A DNA stretch of 64,000 nucleotides from JBDGYW01 sp964580055 (GTDB taxonomy: Bacteria > Gemmatimonadota > Gemmatimonadetes > Gemmatimonadales > GWC2-71-9). Where the stretch lies: contig CAZOJI010000017.1 in NCBI GenBank assembly GCA_964580055.1, positions 17,418-81,417 of the forward strand, in the 5' to 3' direction. How positions within the stretch are numbered: position 1 is the stretch's first letter; each line of letters starts with the position of its first letter. A model generated the notes under the pieces. It worked only from the letters and a program-made list of their open reading frames with translations. It was not told the DNA's origin and made no database searches. Position numbers and translations under genes: made by a program. Below, in pieces: positions 1 through 8,916 of the stretch.

Positions 1-652
1 CGAGATTCACATTCGCAGGCATCACGTCTGAAAGGTAACGGAGCCGCTCGAGGGAGATGTCGAAAATCGTTACGCGGGCGCCCAGCCCGGCTGCCATCTT
101 CGCGGCATTTGTTCCCACCACTCCGCCCCCGAGAATAAGGGCCTCAGCCGGCAAGACTCCGGGGACCCCACCCAACAGGAGCCCGAGTCCACCGTAATGC
201 TTCTCGAGGTACTTAGCACCCTCTTGAACGGCCATTCTTCCCGCCACTTCACTCATCGGTGTAAGCAACGGCAACTCGCCCGAAGGAAGCTCCACGGTTT
301 CATATGCAATCGAAACCGATCCCGTGTCCATGATGGCGCGCGTAAGTTCCTCGTCCGCAGCGTAGTGGAAATACGTAAACACCACCTGATCCTTGCGGAT
401 CCGAGGCCACTCCACCTTGATGGGCTCCTTTACCTTCACAATCATATCAGCCTGAGCCCACACGCCGTCGGCGCTGGGTACGATCTCCGCACCGACGCTG
501 GTGTAGGCGTCGTCCGGGAAGCCGCTCCCCTCCCCCGCGCTCGTCTCGACCAGCACTTTGTGGCCGTCGCCCACCAGCGTCTCAACACCCGCCGGTACTA
601 CCGCAACTCGGTTCTCGTTCGTTTTGATCTCTTTCGGGACTCCGATAATCAT
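1..652 (-). CDS. ald: Alanine dehydrogenase (C-terminus beyond window)
   Basis: The NAD-dependent enzyme interconverts L-alanine with pyruvate and ammonia. About 217 N-terminal residues are visible. They begin MIIGVPKEIKTNENRVAV, the usual start of the alanine dehydrogenase/PNT family. The substrate-binding lysine region (KVKEPIKVEW), the catalytic-histidine segment (TYFHYAADEEL) and the Rossmann glycine motif (LGGGVVGTNAAK) follow in order. The ATG at 652 is chosen because homology begins exactly there. It lies 45 bases downstream of the M16 protease stop, so ald is probably the last gene of the rpsO-pnp-protease run. The gene is truncated by the window edge, not broken. Confidence 0.95.
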   Translation of the reverse strand, partial: MIIGVPKEIKTNENRVAVVPAGVETLVGDGHKVLVETSAGEGSGFPDDAYTSVGAEIVPSADGVWAQADMIVKVKEPIKVEWPRIRKDQVVFTYFHYAADEELTRAIMDTGSVSIAYETVELPSGELPLLTPMSEVAGRMAVQEGAKYLEKHYGGLGLLLGGVPGVLPAEALILGGGVVGTNAAKMAAGLGARVTIFDISLERLRYLSDVMPANVNL

Positions 653-696
653 GGCATTCAGGCTCTCTTCATGTGTGATTGTTGGTCGGCTGCACG

Positions 697-1947
697 CTAG
701 GATGGACCCAGTACTGCTGTCGTCATACGATCAGGGTCAAAGAACTCCTCGCTCACGGTCATCACTTCCTCCTCCGATATCGCGTCTATTTGGGCGAGGA
801 GCTTATCGATCGTCTTGTAAGGTTCACCGAAGAGCGCAATTGTAGCAAGTCGATACATTCGTGCTACTGGGCTCTCTAGAGACAGAGTCACTTGCCCTTT
901 CAGTTGCTGCTTCGCTTCAGCCAACCGATGTGCGGTAAGACCGTTTGCCGCAACTTCTGTCAACTCATCTCGGATAGCTTCCAACGCCTGCTTAGAATTG
1001 GCGGGGTGGGTTCCCACGTAAACCCCAACCACACCGGATTCCTTGTAGAAGGACTGGAAGGAAGACACTGAATATGCCAGGCCGAGTTCTTCTCGAATGC
1101 GCTGGAACAAGGTGCTGGACATCCCCACTCCCAGCACCGAGTTGACCACGATCAGTGGATGGCGTCGCGGGTCGGTGAACCGAAAAGTGTCCGTCCCGAT
1201 GACGATGTGTGCTTGTGCTCCGTCTCTGTGAACACGCTTCTCCTCCCCCACAGCCCTCGGCACCGATTGGACCTGCCTCGGTTTCGGGCCCGACTCAAAG
1301 CTGAACCATCCACACTTCGCAAGCAGCTTCAGGAGAAGATCGTGATCGATGTTTCCCGCCGCAGCTATTACGATGTGCCTTGGATTGTATGCATTTGAGT
1401 GAAGGTCTCGAAGATCGTCGACGCCAAGACCCTGAATGCTTTCCGCAGTACCCAGCACGGAGTATCCGTAAGGGTGCTGCGGCCACATCGTGTGCGAGTG
1501 CAACTCGAAGACGAGATCGTCGGGCGTATCGTGCACCAACCCGATTTCCTCGAGGACTACCTTGCGTTCTCGATTCAGATCGTCTTCACGGAGTAGTGGA
1601 TTGCGGACGAGGTCCGTCAAAACGTCGAGCGCACGAGGTAAGTGGTCGTCCAAGACCCGTGCCTGAAAGCACGTATGATCGCGAGAGGTGTATGCGTCCA
1701 GTGCCCCGCCTCTCACTTCGAGTTCCAGTGCAATGTCGCGGGCGCTGCGTCGCTCCGTCCCCTTGAAGACCATATGCTCGAGCAGGTGCGACACCCCCAT
1801 CTTCGACTGCTCCTCGTGCGCGGAAGCGCGAGCGACCCAAATCCCGACTGCCACCGACCGTACCCACGGCAGCAGCTCAGACATCACGGTCACTCCATTC
1901 TCAGCCTCCGAGCGGAACAGCCGCGCGTCGAGCTCGACGGTTCGCAT
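697..1947 (-). CDS. M16 family zinc metallopeptidase (insulinase/MPP-like)
   Basis: A 416-residue predicted zinc endopeptidase. The inverted zinc motif HxxEH is intact (HLLEHMVFKG, about residues 56-60), with the distal Glu expected in the REDDLNRERKVVLEEIG segment. A second M16 half follows, containing the R/Y-type helix LGLAYSVSSF, so this is a one-chain two-domain processing-peptidase type. The ATG at 1947 shares one base with the pnp stop (TGATG), so the two are translationally coupled. A TTG one codon upstream is less likely. Its place directly after pnp is a common bacterial arrangement (PqqL/YmxG-like). The substrate is unknown. It has no signal peptide and is probably cytoplasmic. Confidence 0.93.
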   Translation of the reverse strand: MRTVELDARLFRSEAENGVTVMSELLPWVRSVAVGIWVARASAHEEQSKMGVSHLLEHMVFKGTERRSARDIALELEVRGGALDAYTSRDHTCFQARVLDDHLPRALDVLTDLVRNPLLREDDLNRERKVVLEEIGLVHDTPDDLVFELHSHTMWPQHPYGYSVLGTAESIQGLGVDDLRDLHSNAYNPRHIVIAAAGNIDHDLLLKLLAKCGWFSFESGPKPRQVQSVPRAVGEEKRVHRDGAQAHIVIGTDTFRFTDPRRHPLIVVNSVLGVGMSSTLFQRIREELGLAYSVSSFQSFYKESGVVGVYVGTHPANSKQALEAIRDELTEVAANGLTAHRLAEAKQQLKGQVTLSLESPVARMYRLATIALFGEPYKTIDKLLAQIDAISEEEVMTVSEEFFDPDRMTTAVLGPS

Positions 1948-4061
1948 CAAAGGTCGTCGGTATCTTCGTCGGGTATTTCTGCCTTCTCCAGCAAGGCTTT
2001 GCGGGACAGCCGCATTTTGCCGCGGGAGTCCACTTCGAGCAATTTGACACGCACTACGTCACCCTTCTTTACTACATCCTCGGTTCTATTGGTGCGCTCG
2101 TGCTGCAACTCCGAGATATGCAGCAAGCCCTCGACCCCAGGGAGAATCTCCACGAAGGCGCCGAACTGCGTTGTGTTCTTGACAGTGCCTTCATAGACCG
2201 TACCCACTTCGGGCTCCTGAACGATTGCGGCGATCATGTCGCGAGCTTTCTCTCCGCGCCATCCTTCGACCGCGGTTACCGTAATGACGCCGGTGTCCTC
2301 GACATTGATATCGGCGCCGGTCTCCTCCTGAATACCGCGTATGATCTTGCCTTTGGGACCGATTATGTCCCCGATACGATCAGGTTTGATCTCGAGGGTT
2401 ATGATCCGCGGCGCGTGCTTCGAAAGGGTGCTGCGATGTTCCGGCAAAGTCTCCGCCATCCTTTCGAGTATGTGCAAGCGCCCTTTCCGAGCCTTGGCCA
2501 GCGCCTCACCGATGATATCCAGAGATATGCCGGTGATCTTGATGTCCATCTGGATCGCTGTCACGCCACCCTTGGTGCCGGCCACCTTGAAATCCATGTC
2601 ACCGAGATGATCTTCGGTTCCCAGGATATCGGTGAGCACCGCGACTCTGTCGCCTTCCTTTATCAGGCCCATTGCCACGCCTGCACATGCCGCCCTCATT
2701 GGAACGCCTGCATCCATCAGACTTAGAGAACCGCCGCAAACCGATGCCATGGACGAGGATCCATTGGACTCCATTATGTCGGAGACCACTCTTATGGTGT
2801 ACGGAAAGTCGTCGTACGAAGGCAGCAGCGCTTGCAATGCACGCTCGGCGAGGTTGCCATGCCCAACTTCCCGTCTGGACACTCCTCTAATCGGGCGGAC
2901 CTCCCCCACCGAGAAGGCCGGGAAATTGTAGTGGAGCATGAAGCTCTTTGTGGTGGCATCGCGAAGGTGCACGCTCTCGATCCGCTGTTCATCCGCCACC
3001 GACCCCAGCGTTGTGCTCACCAGAGCTTGGGTCTGACCTCGCGTGAATATCGCCGTACCGTGAACCCTAGGCAGGACGCCCACTTCACAGGTGATCGGCC
3101 GCACAGTGTCAAGATCTCGGCCGTCCACCCTGTCCCCGCTCTCCAATACCTGGGCGCGCATGGTACTGTACTCGATGTCGTCGAGGACGGATCTCACGTC
3201 ATCCAGGTTGTCGGGGTAAACCTCTGTGAGCTTTTCGACCGCTTCCTCGTGAACACCGGATATCGCGCGGACACGCTCGGTCTTGTCATGCAGATTCAGA
3301 GCTTCCTTCATCTTGGACTCGGCCAGTTCCCTCACCTTGGAGGTTATCTCGTCCGAGACCTCATGCTTGCTCCATTCCATCTCCGGCACACCCGCGTCAC
3401 GTATGACCTCTTGCTGCATGTCCACGAGTTCCGAGATACCGGACTGGGCGAATTCGAGTGCGGCGGCAACATCGTCCTCCGGAATCTCGAGAGCGCCGCC
3501 CTCGACCATGATGATCGATTCTGATCCGCCCGCGACGACGAAGTCGACATCACTCGACTCGAGTTGCTGGAGCGTCGGGTTCATGACCCAATCTCCATCC
3601 ACTCTACCCACGCGCACTCCTGCCACCGGGCCGCCCCACGGAGCTTTCGAAACCCCCAACGCCAGCGACGCTGCCGTCAGCCCCAGGACGTCGGCGTCGT
3701 TTTCCTGATCGGCCGACAGCACGTAGACGAAGATCTGGACCTCGTTCTTGAAGCCCTTGGGAAACAACGGACGTATCGCTCGATCGATCAACCTAGCCGC
3801 GAGGATCTCGTCCTGAGCGGGGCGCCCCTCACGTTTGAAGAAACCACCCGGAATCCGCCCTGCCGCGTAAGCTTTTTCACGATACTCCACGATCATCGGG
3901 AAGAAATCGAGATGGGTTTCCTTGTCAGCGATCAAGACGGCAGCGAGCACTGTCGTCTCGCCTTGCTGGACGACGGCGCAGCCAGCGGCCTGCCTGGCCA
4001 AGCGCCCCGTCTCCATCCGGTAGTCGCGCCCGGCAAACAGACGTTCTACTGTTTTCATCAT
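1947..4061 (-). CDS. pnp: Polynucleotide phosphorylase
   Basis: A 3'-5' phosphorolytic exoribonuclease of mRNA decay, 704 aa, normal length. Domain order: RNase PH-like core 1 (about 1-210), all-alpha linker, catalytic RNase PH core 2 (about 300-530, with GQTQALVSTTLG and the metal-site DILGTEDHLGDMDFKVAGT region), KH domain (about 555-610, IGDIIGPKGKIIRGI) and S1 domain (about 620-690, TVKNTTQFGAFVEILPGVEGLLH). It starts MMKTVERLFAGRDYRMETG. It lies 82 bases downstream of rpsO, the classic rpsO-pnp order, and overlaps the M16 protease by one base. No disrupted motif was seen. Confidence 0.98.
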   Translation of the reverse strand: MMKTVERLFAGRDYRMETGRLARQAAGCAVVQQGETTVLAAVLIADKETHLDFFPMIVEYREKAYAAGRIPGGFFKREGRPAQDEILAARLIDRAIRPLFPKGFKNEVQIFVYVLSADQENDADVLGLTAASLALGVSKAPWGGPVAGVRVGRVDGDWVMNPTLQQLESSDVDFVVAGGSESIIMVEGGALEIPEDDVAAALEFAQSGISELVDMQQEVIRDAGVPEMEWSKHEVSDEITSKVRELAESKMKEALNLHDKTERVRAISGVHEEAVEKLTEVYPDNLDDVRSVLDDIEYSTMRAQVLESGDRVDGRDLDTVRPITCEVGVLPRVHGTAIFTRGQTQALVSTTLGSVADEQRIESVHLRDATTKSFMLHYNFPAFSVGEVRPIRGVSRREVGHGNLAERALQALLPSYDDFPYTIRVVSDIMESNGSSSMASVCGGSLSLMDAGVPMRAACAGVAMGLIKEGDRVAVLTDILGTEDHLGDMDFKVAGTKGGVTAIQMDIKITGISLDIIGEALAKARKGRLHILERMAETLPEHRSTLSKHAPRIITLEIKPDRIGDIIGPKGKIIRGIQEETGADINVEDTGVITVTAVEGWRGEKARDMIAAIVQEPEVGTVYEGTVKNTTQFGAFVEILPGVEGLLHISELQHERTNRTEDVVKKGDVVRVKLLEVDSRGKMRLSRKALLEKAEIPDEDTDDL

Positions 4062-4143
4062 GGTATTCCCTGCGTGAGCACTCTGAAATGAAAAGAAGCG
4101 CCCGAAGTGCTCAACTCAGACGCCTCATGCCCACGCCCGGCCG

Positions 4144-4404
4144 CTAATGGCGGAGTCCAAGCTCCGCGATGAGCTGACGATAGCCTTCCAGGTCGGTCCG
4201 CTTGAGGTAATCCAACAGGCGGCGACGCTTGCTGACCATTGTCAGCAGACCACGCCGCCCGTGGTAATCCTTTTTGTGTGTGCGGAAATGGTCCGTCAGT
4301 ACATTGATTCGTTCGCTCAAAACCGCTATTTGTACTCGAGCGGACCCCGTATCTTTGGGGTGTTGCTGGTACTTCTGGACCACAGATTGCTTGTCAAAGC
4401 TCAT
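4144..4404 (-). CDS. rpsO: 30S ribosomal protein S15
   Basis: Binds 16S rRNA and nucleates assembly of the small-subunit platform. The product is 86 aa and starts MSFDKQSVVQKYQQH. It carries the conserved SARVQIAVLSERI, LTDHFRTHKKDYHGRRGL and SKRRRLLDYLKR segments. An open frame continues upstream to about 4650, but family homology begins at the ATG at 4404, a GAGG lies about 9-12 bases before it, and a promoter lies at 4474-4502. The first gene of the rpsO-pnp-M16-ald series. A structured leader precedes it (see findings). Confidence 0.97.
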   Translation of the reverse strand: MSFDKQSVVQKYQQHPKDTGSARVQIAVLSERINVLTDHFRTHKKDYHGRRGLLTMVSKRRRLLDYLKRTDLEGYRQLIAELGLRH

Positions 4405-4466
4405 GAAAGATGTATCCTCACAGGGCGCAGGCACGGATACGCTACCCAGTTCCGTGATTTTTCTTA
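4405..4466 (-). promoter_or_regulatory. Putative S15 autoregulatory leader of rpsO
   Basis: Read on the minus strand, the leader offers two 6-bp helices. Helix A pairs CACGGA (4451-4456) with TCCGTG (4432-4437). Helix B pairs GTATCC (4435-4440) with GGATAC (4412-4417). They share 4435-4437, so they compete. Helix B includes the purine-rich sequence just before the rpsO start and would block ribosome access. Many bacteria control rpsO by S15 binding to alternative or pseudoknotted leader structures. The pairing is seen; the regulation is inferred. Confidence 0.5.
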
Positions 4467-4473
4467 GCTTGCA

Positions 4474-4502
4474 AATGTACCAATCACCAAATGTGATGTA
4501 AA
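4474..4502 (-). promoter_or_regulatory. Sigma70-like promoter of rpsO
   Basis: On the minus strand a TTTACA -35 box (4497-4502) is followed after exactly 17 bases by a TACATT -10 box (4474-4479). The predicted start near 4467 gives a leader of about 60 bases before the rpsO ATG. It lies in the divergent gap between rpsO and the Ser/Thr kinase gene. Confidence 0.55.
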
Positions 4503-4510
4503 GGCTAGCG

Positions 4511-5497
4511 ATGGGTATCACCGCACACGATCTCAAGGGACACCGGGTAGGACCGTTCACCGTAGAAGAGCTTATCGGCGAAGGCGGCTTTGCATGGGTG
4601 TTCGCCTCCAGACGCGACGACAGTTCCCGCGTTGCTCTGAAGATCCTCAAGCCACGTTATTCAGGGGATTCAGAGTTCGAGGCGAGGTTCCGCAATGAAT
4701 ACTCCTTTGCATCGGAGCTCACGCATCCCAACGTCGTGCGGATTCTTGATGTGGGAAAGGTAGACGGCCTGACCTATTTCTCTATGGACCTCTACCTCAA
4801 TTCGGTGGCCTCTCTGATTGCCAGAGCACCGCAAATCCCGGAGTCGACACTGCTGAGCATAGCCACCGACGTGACGGCCGGACTCGCGTTCGCACACGAA
4901 AGAGGCATTGTCCACAGAGACATAAAACCCGACAACATCCTGCTGAAGCAAGATGGCACGGCGGTCATTTCGGACTTCGGCATTGCGAAGGCTGTTTCCG
5001 GATATGCAACGGCCACCGGAGTCAACATGACGATCGGCACGCCGCAGTACATCTCGCCCGAACAAGCGCAGGGGCGCAAGCTCGACGGCCGCAGTGATCT
5101 CTATTCTCTTGGTGTCACGCTTTACAAAGCCGCGACGGGCGAGGCCCCGTTTCGATCGACGGACTGGTTCGAGCTAGCACGCATGCACGTTGAGGATACG
5201 CCAAGATCGCCGCGCAGCAGACGGCCGGATCTCTCGAAGCGATTCGAACGGATAATCCTGCGGTGCCTGGCAAAGCACCCAAACGATCGTTACGTCTCCT
5301 CCGTCGAGCTCCTGGACGACCTCCGCCACATTGCTGACTCGAGCAGAGCTACCAGCGCCTTCGGAGCAGCGCCGACGCCCACCGCAGAACTCGAGGCGAA
5401 GCCGCGCCAGGACAAGCGGAACGTGTGGGCCAGATATCTCGTAGCGATTCTACTGATTGCCATCGTCGCCGCCGTAGTAGTTGTATTGGGTCGGTGA
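4511..5497 (+). CDS. Membrane-anchored Ser/Thr protein kinase (PknB-like catalytic domain)
   Basis: A 328-aa Hanks-type kinase. It has a glycine loop (IGEGGFAWVF, about residues 20-29), the ATP-binding lysine (VALKILKP), the catalytic loop HRDIKPDN, the metal-binding DFGIAKAV and the activation/P+1 segment GTPQYISPEQ, all intact. After a short linker rich in A, P and E (about 280-305), one C-terminal membrane helix (YLVAILLIAIVAAVVVVLG) ends the protein, with no extracellular sensor domain beyond it. It stands alone on the plus strand between rpsO and rseP, and its stop is 29 bases from the rseP stop. The substrate is unknown. Confidence 0.93.
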   Translation: MGITAHDLKGHRVGPFTVEELIGEGGFAWVFASRRDDSSRVALKILKPRYSGDSEFEARFRNEYSFASELTHPNVVRILDVGKVDGLTYFSMDLYLNSVASLIARAPQIPESTLLSIATDVTAGLAFAHERGIVHRDIKPDNILLKQDGTAVISDFGIAKAVSGYATATGVNMTIGTPQYISPEQAQGRKLDGRSDLYSLGVTLYKAATGEAPFRSTDWFELARMHVEDTPRSPRSRRPDLSKRFERIILRCLAKHPNDRYVSSVELLDDLRHIADSSRATSAFGAAPTPTAELEAKPRQDKRNVWARYLVAILLIAIVAAVVVVLGR

Positions 5498-5526
5498 TCG
5501 CTACAACTGGCAACGCCAAACATTGC

Positions 5527-6885
5527 TCAGATACCGAAGACTCTGAGCAGGTCGTTCGCCACAGCCCAGACCATGATACCGAGCAGTAGGAAGAGCCCCA
5601 CCTGTGTGAGACGGATTCGAAGCGCGAGCGACAGTGGTTTGCCGCGCACGCCTTCGAGTAGCAGCAACACCAAATGCCCGCCGTCGAGTACCGGGATAGG
5701 CAGCAGGTTCAGTATCGCCAGATTCACAGAAAGAAACGCCATGAAACTGATCAATGCGTCGATACCCAATCGGGCGAACTGACCCGAGACCTGCCCGATC
5801 AGAATTGGCCCCCCAATCTCGCGCGGCGATATATCGCGCATCACGATTCCCTTCAGGGTGAACAAGACCAGTTCCGCTTTGTTCCAGGCTTCGTTCACTC
5901 CCCACACAAGTGCGCCGCCGAGCCCGAATCTGACGCGCACTCTGGCACGGTTGATACCGATACGTCCGCGCTTCGTGACCTCTCCCGTTCCGGGGTCTTG
6001 AACGCTCTGCGCCATCGGCACCACAGCGAGATCAATCGTTGTGTCACCGCGAAGCACCGTCACTGGAAGAGTGTCTCCGGCGCTGGCTTCCACGGCACGC
6101 ACCAATTCGCCCCAGGTTCTGACCGAGTCGCCTCCAGCCCGAATGAACAAGTCGTTGTCCATCACCCCGGCCTCTTCGGCAGGTTGACCGACCACGACCG
6201 AGGTGACGCGCGCCTCCAGATGCGGCCGTAGCGCCGTAGCCACGGACACGCGTGTCTCGACATCCGTCCCAGGTATGTTGAGGATCACCGGATCGCCTTC
6301 GGCGAAATCGAACCGTAGCCTCTCGGAGGAGGGATCGAGAACCGCCTCCAGCACGTCCTGCCAGTACTCGACCGTGTCCCCATTGATCCGAACGATCTTA
6401 GTTCCGTACGGGACTTCTTCCAGCGCATCTGCGGATTGCGGCAGCTCCTCCGCGTCAACACCAGCGAGCGTGGTGGTGGGGTCTACATATTGGCCGTAGG
6501 CGGCGGCGAGGCCCGCGTACGCGAAGCAGGCGAACAGAGCGTTCATGGCCACGCCGGCGGAAATGACGAGAATCCTCGCGCCTAGCGGTTTGTTCTCAAA
6601 CATCCTCTCAGGGGGGTATTCCTCTTCCAGCGCACCGCCTTCCACAGCGCCCATGACCTCCTGCTCCTCCTTCGAGGCCATCTTGACGTAACCACCAAAA
6701 GGCAGCCACGCGACCCTGTACTCGGTCTCCCCCCATTTGAACGACAGCGGTGTAGCCGGACCCATACCGATCGAGAAACGGGGAACGGCAATTCCAACAG
6801 CCTTCGCCGCTATGAAGTGGCCAAGCTCGTGCACGAATATCAGCACGCCAAGTACGAGAATAAACGCGCCTATGGTCAGGAGCAT
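5527..6885 (-). CDS. rseP: RIP metalloprotease RseP (site-2 protease, M50)
   Basis: An inner-membrane zinc protease for regulated intramembrane proteolysis, for example of anti-sigma factors or signal-peptide remnants. The product is 452 aa. The zinc motif HELGH is at residues 19-23 in the first membrane helix. Two PDZ-like regions fill the middle (about 115-290), and the second active-site motif NLLPIPVLDGGH is near residue 390. A start further upstream is open (6912), but the ATG at 6885 places HELGH at the family position and overlaps the dxr end by 10 bases. It is last in the pyrH-frr-cdsA-dxr-rseP series. Confidence 0.95.
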   Translation of the reverse strand: MLLTIGAFILVLGVLIFVHELGHFIAAKAVGIAVPRFSIGMGPATPLSFKWGETEYRVAWLPFGGYVKMASKEEQEVMGAVEGGALEEEYPPERMFENKPLGARILVISAGVAMNALFACFAYAGLAAAYGQYVDPTTTLAGVDAEELPQSADALEEVPYGTKIVRINGDTVEYWQDVLEAVLDPSSERLRFDFAEGDPVILNIPGTDVETRVSVATALRPHLEARVTSVVVGQPAEEAGVMDNDLFIRAGGDSVRTWGELVRAVEASAGDTLPVTVLRGDTTIDLAVVPMAQSVQDPGTGEVTKRGRIGINRARVRVRFGLGGALVWGVNEAWNKAELVLFTLKGIVMRDISPREIGGPILIGQVSGQFARLGIDALISFMAFLSVNLAILNLLPIPVLDGGHLVLLLLEGVRGKPLSLALRIRLTQVGLFLLLGIMVWAVANDLLRVFGI

Positions 6886-8018
6886 GCCGCCTCCGATTCC
6901 ACACGCGCCCAACGGTCCACATCGATCACGGTCTTGAGATCGCTGGCGGGCGTCCCGTCGTGGCGTTGAAGCACTGTGTCGATCACCAACGGTATTCTGC
7001 CAAACACAATTCTACCTTCGAGAAAAGCGCCAACAGCAACTTCGTTGGCGGCGTTGAACACTGCCGGTGCCGTACCACCCGCTCGACCCGCATCGACGCC
7101 GAGTGTGAAGGCAGTGAAGACTTCTCGGCGAATCGGCTCGAAAGTCAGGGCGCCGGCACTTACCGGATCGAAGCGGGGCACCGCTTCATCGCGCACGCGC
7201 TCGGGGTAGGTCAACGCATAGAGAATCGGGAGCTCCATGGTTGGGAATCCCACCTGAGCCAACATCGATCCATCCACGAACTCCGCGAAGGCGTGAACGA
7301 TGGACTGTGGATGCACCACGACGTCGATTGCATCATACCCCAGGCCGAAGAAATAGTGCGCCTCGATCACCTCGAGCGCCTTGTTGGCCAACGTCGCGCT
7401 GTCCACCGTTATCTTGCGGCCCATGGCCCACGTTGGATGATTCAGCGCATCCGTCACCGTTGCACTCTCGATGCGTTCCTTGGCCCATTCGCGAAAGGGT
7501 CCGCCCGACGCAGTGAGAATGAGCCGAGAAAACTCCTCCGGCGGCCGCCCTGCAACACACTGAAGTACCGCGCTGTGCTCCGAGTCTATGGGAACGACCT
7601 GGCCTCCGCCGGCTTTCGCGGTGTCCAGGACCAGGTCTCCCGCCATCACCATCGTTTCCTTGTTTGCCAGCGCGACACGCTTGCCGGCCTCCAAAGCCGC
7701 AATAGTCGCCTGCAATCCCGCGGCACCCACTATCGCGTTCACAACGATGCCTACATCCGGGTGAGTGGCGGCATCGACGAGGCATTGAGGGCCGACCGAA
7801 TCAACCTCAGCCCGTTTTGCGGTCCCGCTCCTCCCACCGCCGTTGACGAGGCCAATGAAACCCGCGTTCACAGCGGACGCCTGTTCAAGCAGTAGCTCTT
7901 CAGATCCGTGTGCGGTCAGTGCCACGACGCTGAACAGATCAGTTTGCCGCCGCAGAACTCTGATGGCCGCAGTGCCTATCGACCCGGTCGACCCGAGAAT
8001 CGCAACACCGACACTCAT
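6876..8018 (-). CDS. dxr: 1-deoxy-D-xylulose 5-phosphate reductoisomerase
   Basis: Converts DXP to MEP with NADPH, the committed step of MEP-pathway isoprenoid synthesis. The product is 380 aa, typical length. It starts MSVGVAILGSTGSIG, carrying the NADPH-binding GSTGSIG loop. Also visible are NKETMVMAG, the metal/substrate motif DSEHSAVLQC, the TASGGPFRE loop and the HPTWAMGRKITVDSATLANK segment. The ATG at 8018 overlaps the cdsA stop by four bases (ATGA). The longer open frame upstream lacks homology and is not used. Confidence 0.97.
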   Translation of the reverse strand: MSVGVAILGSTGSIGTAAIRVLRRQTDLFSVVALTAHGSEELLLEQASAVNAGFIGLVNGGGRSGTAKRAEVDSVGPQCLVDAATHPDVGIVVNAIVGAAGLQATIAALEAGKRVALANKETMVMAGDLVLDTAKAGGGQVVPIDSEHSAVLQCVAGRPPEEFSRLILTASGGPFREWAKERIESATVTDALNHPTWAMGRKITVDSATLANKALEVIEAHYFFGLGYDAIDVVVHPQSIVHAFAEFVDGSMLAQVGFPTMELPILYALTYPERVRDEAVPRFDPVSAGALTFEPIRREVFTAFTLGVDAGRAGGTAPAVFNAANEVAVGAFLEGRIVFGRIPLVIDTVLQRHDGTPASDLKTVIDVDRWARVESEAACS

Positions 8019-8881
8019 GCAACGCCAAACGTCGAAAGCAGAATGACCGAAGTGGGAACCGCCCAATAAAGCGAGTCGAACCGGTCCATGACCCCGCCGT
8101 GCCCTCCGAAAAACGTGCCCGAGTCCTTTGTTCCGGCTTCGCGCTTGAACAGCGACTCTGCCACGTCACCAGCTTGCCCGACTATCGAGACCAAAAGGCC
8201 GAAAACCAAGAGCTGCCAAACAGGCAGCGATAAACCGTTTGGCCACAACGACAGTATTCCGTACACGGGAGCAGCAACCACTCCGGCCATAGTGCCGGTA
8301 ACTGCGCCAGCCCACGTCTTATTCGGGCTCAGCAACGGTGTCAATTTGGGCCCGCCAATGATGGAACCGCCCACATATGCGAGTGTGTCACAGCTCCACA
8401 CGGCCACGAGGGGTAGAAACACCAGCCATGTCGAAGCCCATGAAGAAAGCGGGTGACTGGGATGTCTCAACAGAATGAGCAGTGCCGGTAGAAAACCGGC
8501 GTACAGTACGGCGAACACCGTGACGGCTGCTGAGGCGAGGGGTCTATCGCTGACAGATCTCGTCCGGGACGCGATCAACATCACGAGCATCATCCAGATT
8601 GCGCCCCAGAGCCACACGGAGATTGGATCACGGGCAAGTCCACCGGGCGCGGTCAGGAATACGCAAAAAGGCGCTGCCCCCGCAGCGAGATAACCGACCT
8701 GCCGGAGCGGCCGCACGCCACCCAATTCTGCGAGCCGATAGGCTTCGCGAGTACCGGCAACACAAATCACAGCAAGCGCTCCGGCCAGAGCCCAACCACC
8801 AACGTAAACGACACCAAACGCGGCGGGTATTCCGATGACCGCCACGATAACCCGACTCGCGAGATTCGAGGACATAGACAA
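8015..8881 (-). CDS. cdsA: Phosphatidate cytidylyltransferase
   Basis: An integral membrane enzyme making CDP-diacylglycerol from CTP and phosphatidic acid for phospholipid synthesis. The product is 288 aa with about eight hydrophobic helices. It ends with the CDP-DAG synthase signature (GGHGGVMDRFDSL, about residues 260-272) that holds the catalytic aspartates. The start is the first ATG of MSMSSNLASRV; the third codon (8875) is an alternative. It overlaps dxr by four bases and starts 35 bases after frr. In most bacteria uppS sits between frr and cdsA; here it does not. Confidence 0.94.
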   Translation of the reverse strand: MSMSSNLASRVIVAVIGIPAAFGVVYVGGWALAGALAVICVAGTREAYRLAELGGVRPLRQVGYLAAGAAPFCVFLTAPGGLARDPISVWLWGAIWMMLVMLIASRTRSVSDRPLASAAVTVFAVLYAGFLPALLILLRHPSHPLSSWASTWLVFLPLVAVWSCDTLAYVGGSIIGGPKLTPLLSPNKTWAGAVTGTMAGVVAAPVYGILSLWPNGLSLPVWQLLVFGLLVSIVGQAGDVAESLFKREAGTKDSGTFFGGHGGVMDRFDSLYWAVPTSVILLSTFGVA

Positions 8882-8916
8882 ACTGAAGGCAAGCCGAAGA
8901 TTAGTCTACGGCTGAC

